NCBI GenBank assembly: GCA_050999295.1
Contig: JBPCPI010000223.1
Coordinates: forward strand, 1-15,715
Origin: JACCQS01 sp050999295
GTDB taxonomy: Bacteria; Actinomycetota; Actinomycetes; Mycobacteriales; Geodermatophilaceae
Direction: 5' to 3'
Length of the DNA stretch: 15,715 nucleotides
The position numbers and the translations under genes were made by a program. The notes beneath the pieces are model-generated. The model made no database searches. It had not been told where the DNA came from and was given only the letters and a program-made list of their open reading frames with translations. Below are positions 14,251-15,715 of the stretch, one piece after another; the first letter of the stretch is position 1; each line of letters begins with the position of its first letter.

Positions 14251-14682
14251 TCAGGATCGTCCCGGCTGCTCCCATGTTAATCCCGGGAATCGGGCGAAGT
14301 CTCGGTCGAGACTTGCCAGACCGCAGCCGTTCTCGACCGCCAGCGAGGCCAGGAAGGCGTCAGGGACGAGATCGCCTACCGCCTGCCCGTCCTGACACAG
14401 GGTTGCGAAGACCTCGAATCGCCTCGGCCCGGAGCGCAGCGCTCCGTGACCGGGTTGAGCCCGTACCGCCCTGGCGAATCCGAAGACTTTGTGCAGAGGA
14501 CTGGGTTCCCCGAACACCCGCCGGTTGGTCGCGAGACGGACAACAGCTGCCCACACCTCGTCAGGTACGCAGAAACTCCGTTGCTCGGCGAGCATTCGAT
14601 CGAACCACGGGCGGACCAGCCCGTGCTGCGGGTGATCGTCGCGAAGCGCCGCAAGCACGACATTGACGTCGAGCAGGATCAC
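14251..14682 (-). CDS. vapC: VapC-family PIN-domain ribonuclease toxin
   Basis: 143 residues from GTG 14682, overlapping the antitoxin stop as GTGA. VapC toxins are Mg2+-dependent RNases that cut tRNA or rRNA and are held inactive by VapB. The PIN acidic residues are present: D5 in MILLDVNVVLAAL, E42 in VPDEVWAAVVRLATNRR, D108 in NLVPDA-like DLVPDAFLASLA, and D126/D128 in SLDRDFARFPGL. All four acidic positions are intact, so it should be active. ATNRRVF, VRAQPGH and the FARFPGLTWE end are typical of a VapC group common in mycobacteria. It is translationally coupled to vapB. Confidence 0.93.
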   Translation of the reverse strand: MILLDVNVVLAALRDDHPQHGLVRPWFDRMLAEQRSFCVPDEVWAAVVRLATNRRVFGEPSPLHKVFGFARAVRAQPGHGALRSGPRRFEVFATLCQDGQAVGDLVPDAFLASLAVENGCGLASLDRDFARFPGLTWEQPGRS

Positions 14683-14933
14683 CGCAGTTCCTCGACGGGG
14701 AGGCCGTCCTCCACGGCCTCGAGCAGCGTTCGGTACGAGCTTGCATCCACTCCAGGGCGCAGTCCCGATCCACCACGCAGAACCGGTACGACGGGAGGAG
14801 TGCCCTGGGTTCGAACGGCCAGCTGACTACGAAGGGCCTCTTCGATGTACTCGCCCAACGTCATCCCTAGTTGTCTCGCCTCGGACTTCGCCGAAGCAAG
14901 CAACTCATCCGCGATCGCAACTGTGGTGCGCAT
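14679..14933 (-). CDS. vapB: VapB-family ribbon-helix-helix antitoxin
   Basis: 84 residues from ATG 14933. ATG 14945, four codons upstream, is possible, but it lies at the candidate -10 element, so a transcript from that promoter could not include it. The N-terminus MRTTVAIADELLASAKSEARQLGMTLGEYIEEALRS in outline is a short beta-strand followed by two helices, the ribbon-helix-helix DNA-binding fold. The C-terminal 40 residues (PPVVPVLRGGSGLRPGVD...LLEAVEDGLP) should wrap the toxin. VapB neutralises VapC and, as a complex, represses its own promoter. It is the first gene of the vapBC operon, divergent from dxr. Confidence 0.92.
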   Translation of the reverse strand: MRTTVAIADELLASAKSEARQLGMTLGEYIEEALRSQLAVRTQGTPPVVPVLRGGSGLRPGVDASSYRTLLEAVEDGLPVEELR

Positions 14934-14951
14934 GATGTCAATCATAGCGCA
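14927..14951. promoter_or_regulatory. Imperfect palindrome, likely VapBC operator
   Basis: The left arm TGCGCATGAT (14927-14936) and the right arm ATCAT plus GCGCA (14941-14945 and 14947-14951, one extra A between) are complementary around a 4-base centre GTCA. The palindrome covers both the -10 element and the vapB start codon, where ribbon-helix-helix antitoxins typically bind to repress their own operon. Confidence 0.55.
14941..14946 (-). promoter_or_regulatory. -10 element of the vapBC promoter
   Basis: The minus strand reads TATGAT, one base from the TATAAT consensus. Seven bases separate it from ATG 14933, so transcription should begin at or within two bases of the start codon, giving a leaderless mRNA. 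No good -35 hexamer is visible. The lack of a Shine-Dalgarno sequence before the ATG agrees with this. Confidence 0.55.
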
Positions 14952-14987
14952 TCAGGTGCATCACGATGGTAGGTCAGACTGAGTGTC

Positions 14988-15715
14988 GTGGCCGACCCGC
15001 GCACCGTTATCCTGCTCGGCTCCACCGGCTCGATCGGGACTCAGGCCCTCGAGGTCATCGCGCAACATCCGGATCGGTTCACGGTCAGCGGGATAGCCGC
15101 GGGTGGGTCGGACCCGCTACTGCTGGCTCGGCAGGCCCTGGCCTGCGGCGCGCGAACCGTGGCCGTTGCCCGGGCCACAGTTGCCCAGGACTTGCAGTTG
15201 GCCTTCTATGCCGAGGCCAACCGACGCGGCTACGTCGAGGGCAACTACTCGGTACCGGAGATCCTGGCCGGGCCCCAAGCAGCCACCGAACTCGCCGGCC
15301 GACCGGCCGACGTCGTCCTCAACGGCATCACCGGGTCGATCGGTCTCGAACCGACGCTGGCCGCGCTGGCAGCCGGGTCCCGGCTCGCCCTGGCCAACAA
15401 GGAGTCATTGATCGCCGGCGGTGATCTGGTCATGGCCCGCGCAGGCCCCGGCCAGATCGTGTCGGTGGACTCCGAACACTCGGCGCTGGCCCAGTGTTTG
15501 CGCGGCGGGTCAGCCGCCGAGGTGGGCCGGCTGATCCTTACCGCGAGCGGCGGCCCGTTCCGGGGACGGACGCGAGCCGAGCTTGCCGATGTCACCGTCG
15601 AGCAGGCACTGGCCCACCCGACCTGGGCCATGGGACCGGTCGTGACGATCAACTCCGCGACCATGGTCAACAAGGCCCTGGAGGTGATCGAGGCCCACCT
15701 GCTCTTCGGCCTTCC
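14988..15715 (+). CDS. dxr: 1-deoxy-D-xylulose 5-phosphate reductoisomerase (3' truncated)
   Basis: The frame is open from GTG 14988 to the window end (242 codons; family about 385-400 residues). Dxr converts 1-deoxy-D-xylulose 5-phosphate to 2-C-methyl-D-erythritol 4-phosphate with NADPH and a divalent metal, the first committed step of the MEP isoprenoid pathway. Seen: the NADPH-binding start VILLGSTGSIGTQALEVI, then NGITGSIGLEPTLAAL, LALANKESLIAGG, the metal/substrate segment VDSEHSALAQCL, ASGGPFRGRTRAEL, the flexible-loop region QALAHPTWAMGPVVTINSAT and MVNKALEVIEAHLLFGL. No obvious Shine-Dalgarno sequence precedes the GTG, so leaderless translation is possible. The start is 54 bp from the vapB ATG on the opposite strand. 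Confidence 0.97.
   Translation, partial: MADPRTVILLGSTGSIGTQALEVIAQHPDRFTVSGIAAGGSDPLLLARQALACGARTVAVARATVAQDLQLAFYAEANRRGYVEGNYSVPEILAGPQAATELAGRPADVVLNGITGSIGLEPTLAALAAGSRLALANKESLIAGGDLVMARAGPGQIVSVDSEHSALAQCLRGGSAAEVGRLILTASGGPFRGRTRAELADVTVEQALAHPTWAMGPVVTINSATMVNKALEVIEAHLLFGL

Overview
The window is chromosomal DNA of a high-GC actinobacterium (Actinomycetota). The evidence is the GC-rich third codon positions, frequent GTG starts, ATGA/GTGA gene overlaps and the protein families present. Gene order also follows, from memory, the M. tuberculosis Rv2897c-to-Rv2870c stretch (comM, dprA, xerC, an M23 peptidase, rpsB, tsf, pyrH, frr, cdsA, rlmN, a DUF2631 protein, a VapBC pair, dxr), with several mycobacterial genes absent and others inserted. 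I cannot name the genus.

Layout. Positions 1-3842 (+) carry a DNA uptake/recombination block: a 5'-truncated comM-type AAA+ gene, dprA (ATGA overlap) and a xerC-type tyrosine recombinase. A secreted LytM/M23-domain gene (3815-4576, -) converges on xerC, overlapping its 3' end. A gene-free 373-bp interval (4577-4949) then separates it from rpsB and holds DnaA-box-like 9-mers and several hairpins. Positions 4950-9431 (+) are the classic translation/UMP/phospholipid block rpsB-tsf-pyrH-frr-cdsA, followed by a small PH-like membrane protein (9474-10106). A SpoU/TrmH-type RNA methyltransferase (10107-10715, -) abuts it stop-to-stop and lies head-to-head with rlmN. rlmN overlaps a VIT1/CCC1-type metal transporter gene (11954-12655). 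A PPOX-class flavin/F420-type gene (12616-13056, -) and an unrecognised tryptophan-rich gene (13158-13889, +) form a divergent pair. A DUF2631 membrane protein gene (13918-14196, -) and a vapBC toxin-antitoxin operon (14251-14933, -) follow. The 3' end is dxr of the MEP isoprenoid pathway (14988 onward, truncated by the window).

Working together: the rpsB-cdsA block links ribosome assembly, elongation and recycling to UMP kinase and CDP-diacylglycerol synthesis. rlmN and the SPOUT methyltransferase both modify RNA. vapBC is divergent from dxr across only 54 bp, the same arrangement I recall for vapBC43 and dxr in M. tuberculosis.

Most of the window is core genome. I see no CRISPR array, prophage or insertion sequence, and no convincing unknown multi-gene system. 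The points most worth a second look are: a compact vapB operator/promoter whose predicted transcription start falls at the ATG (leaderless); in-frame tandem repeats in three housekeeping genes (xerC linker, cdsA N-terminus, rpsB C-terminus); an M23 protein that keeps its zinc ligands but not the usual catalytic histidines; a structured rpsB leader; a pair of DnaA-box-like sites; and a Trp-rich protein of unknown function.
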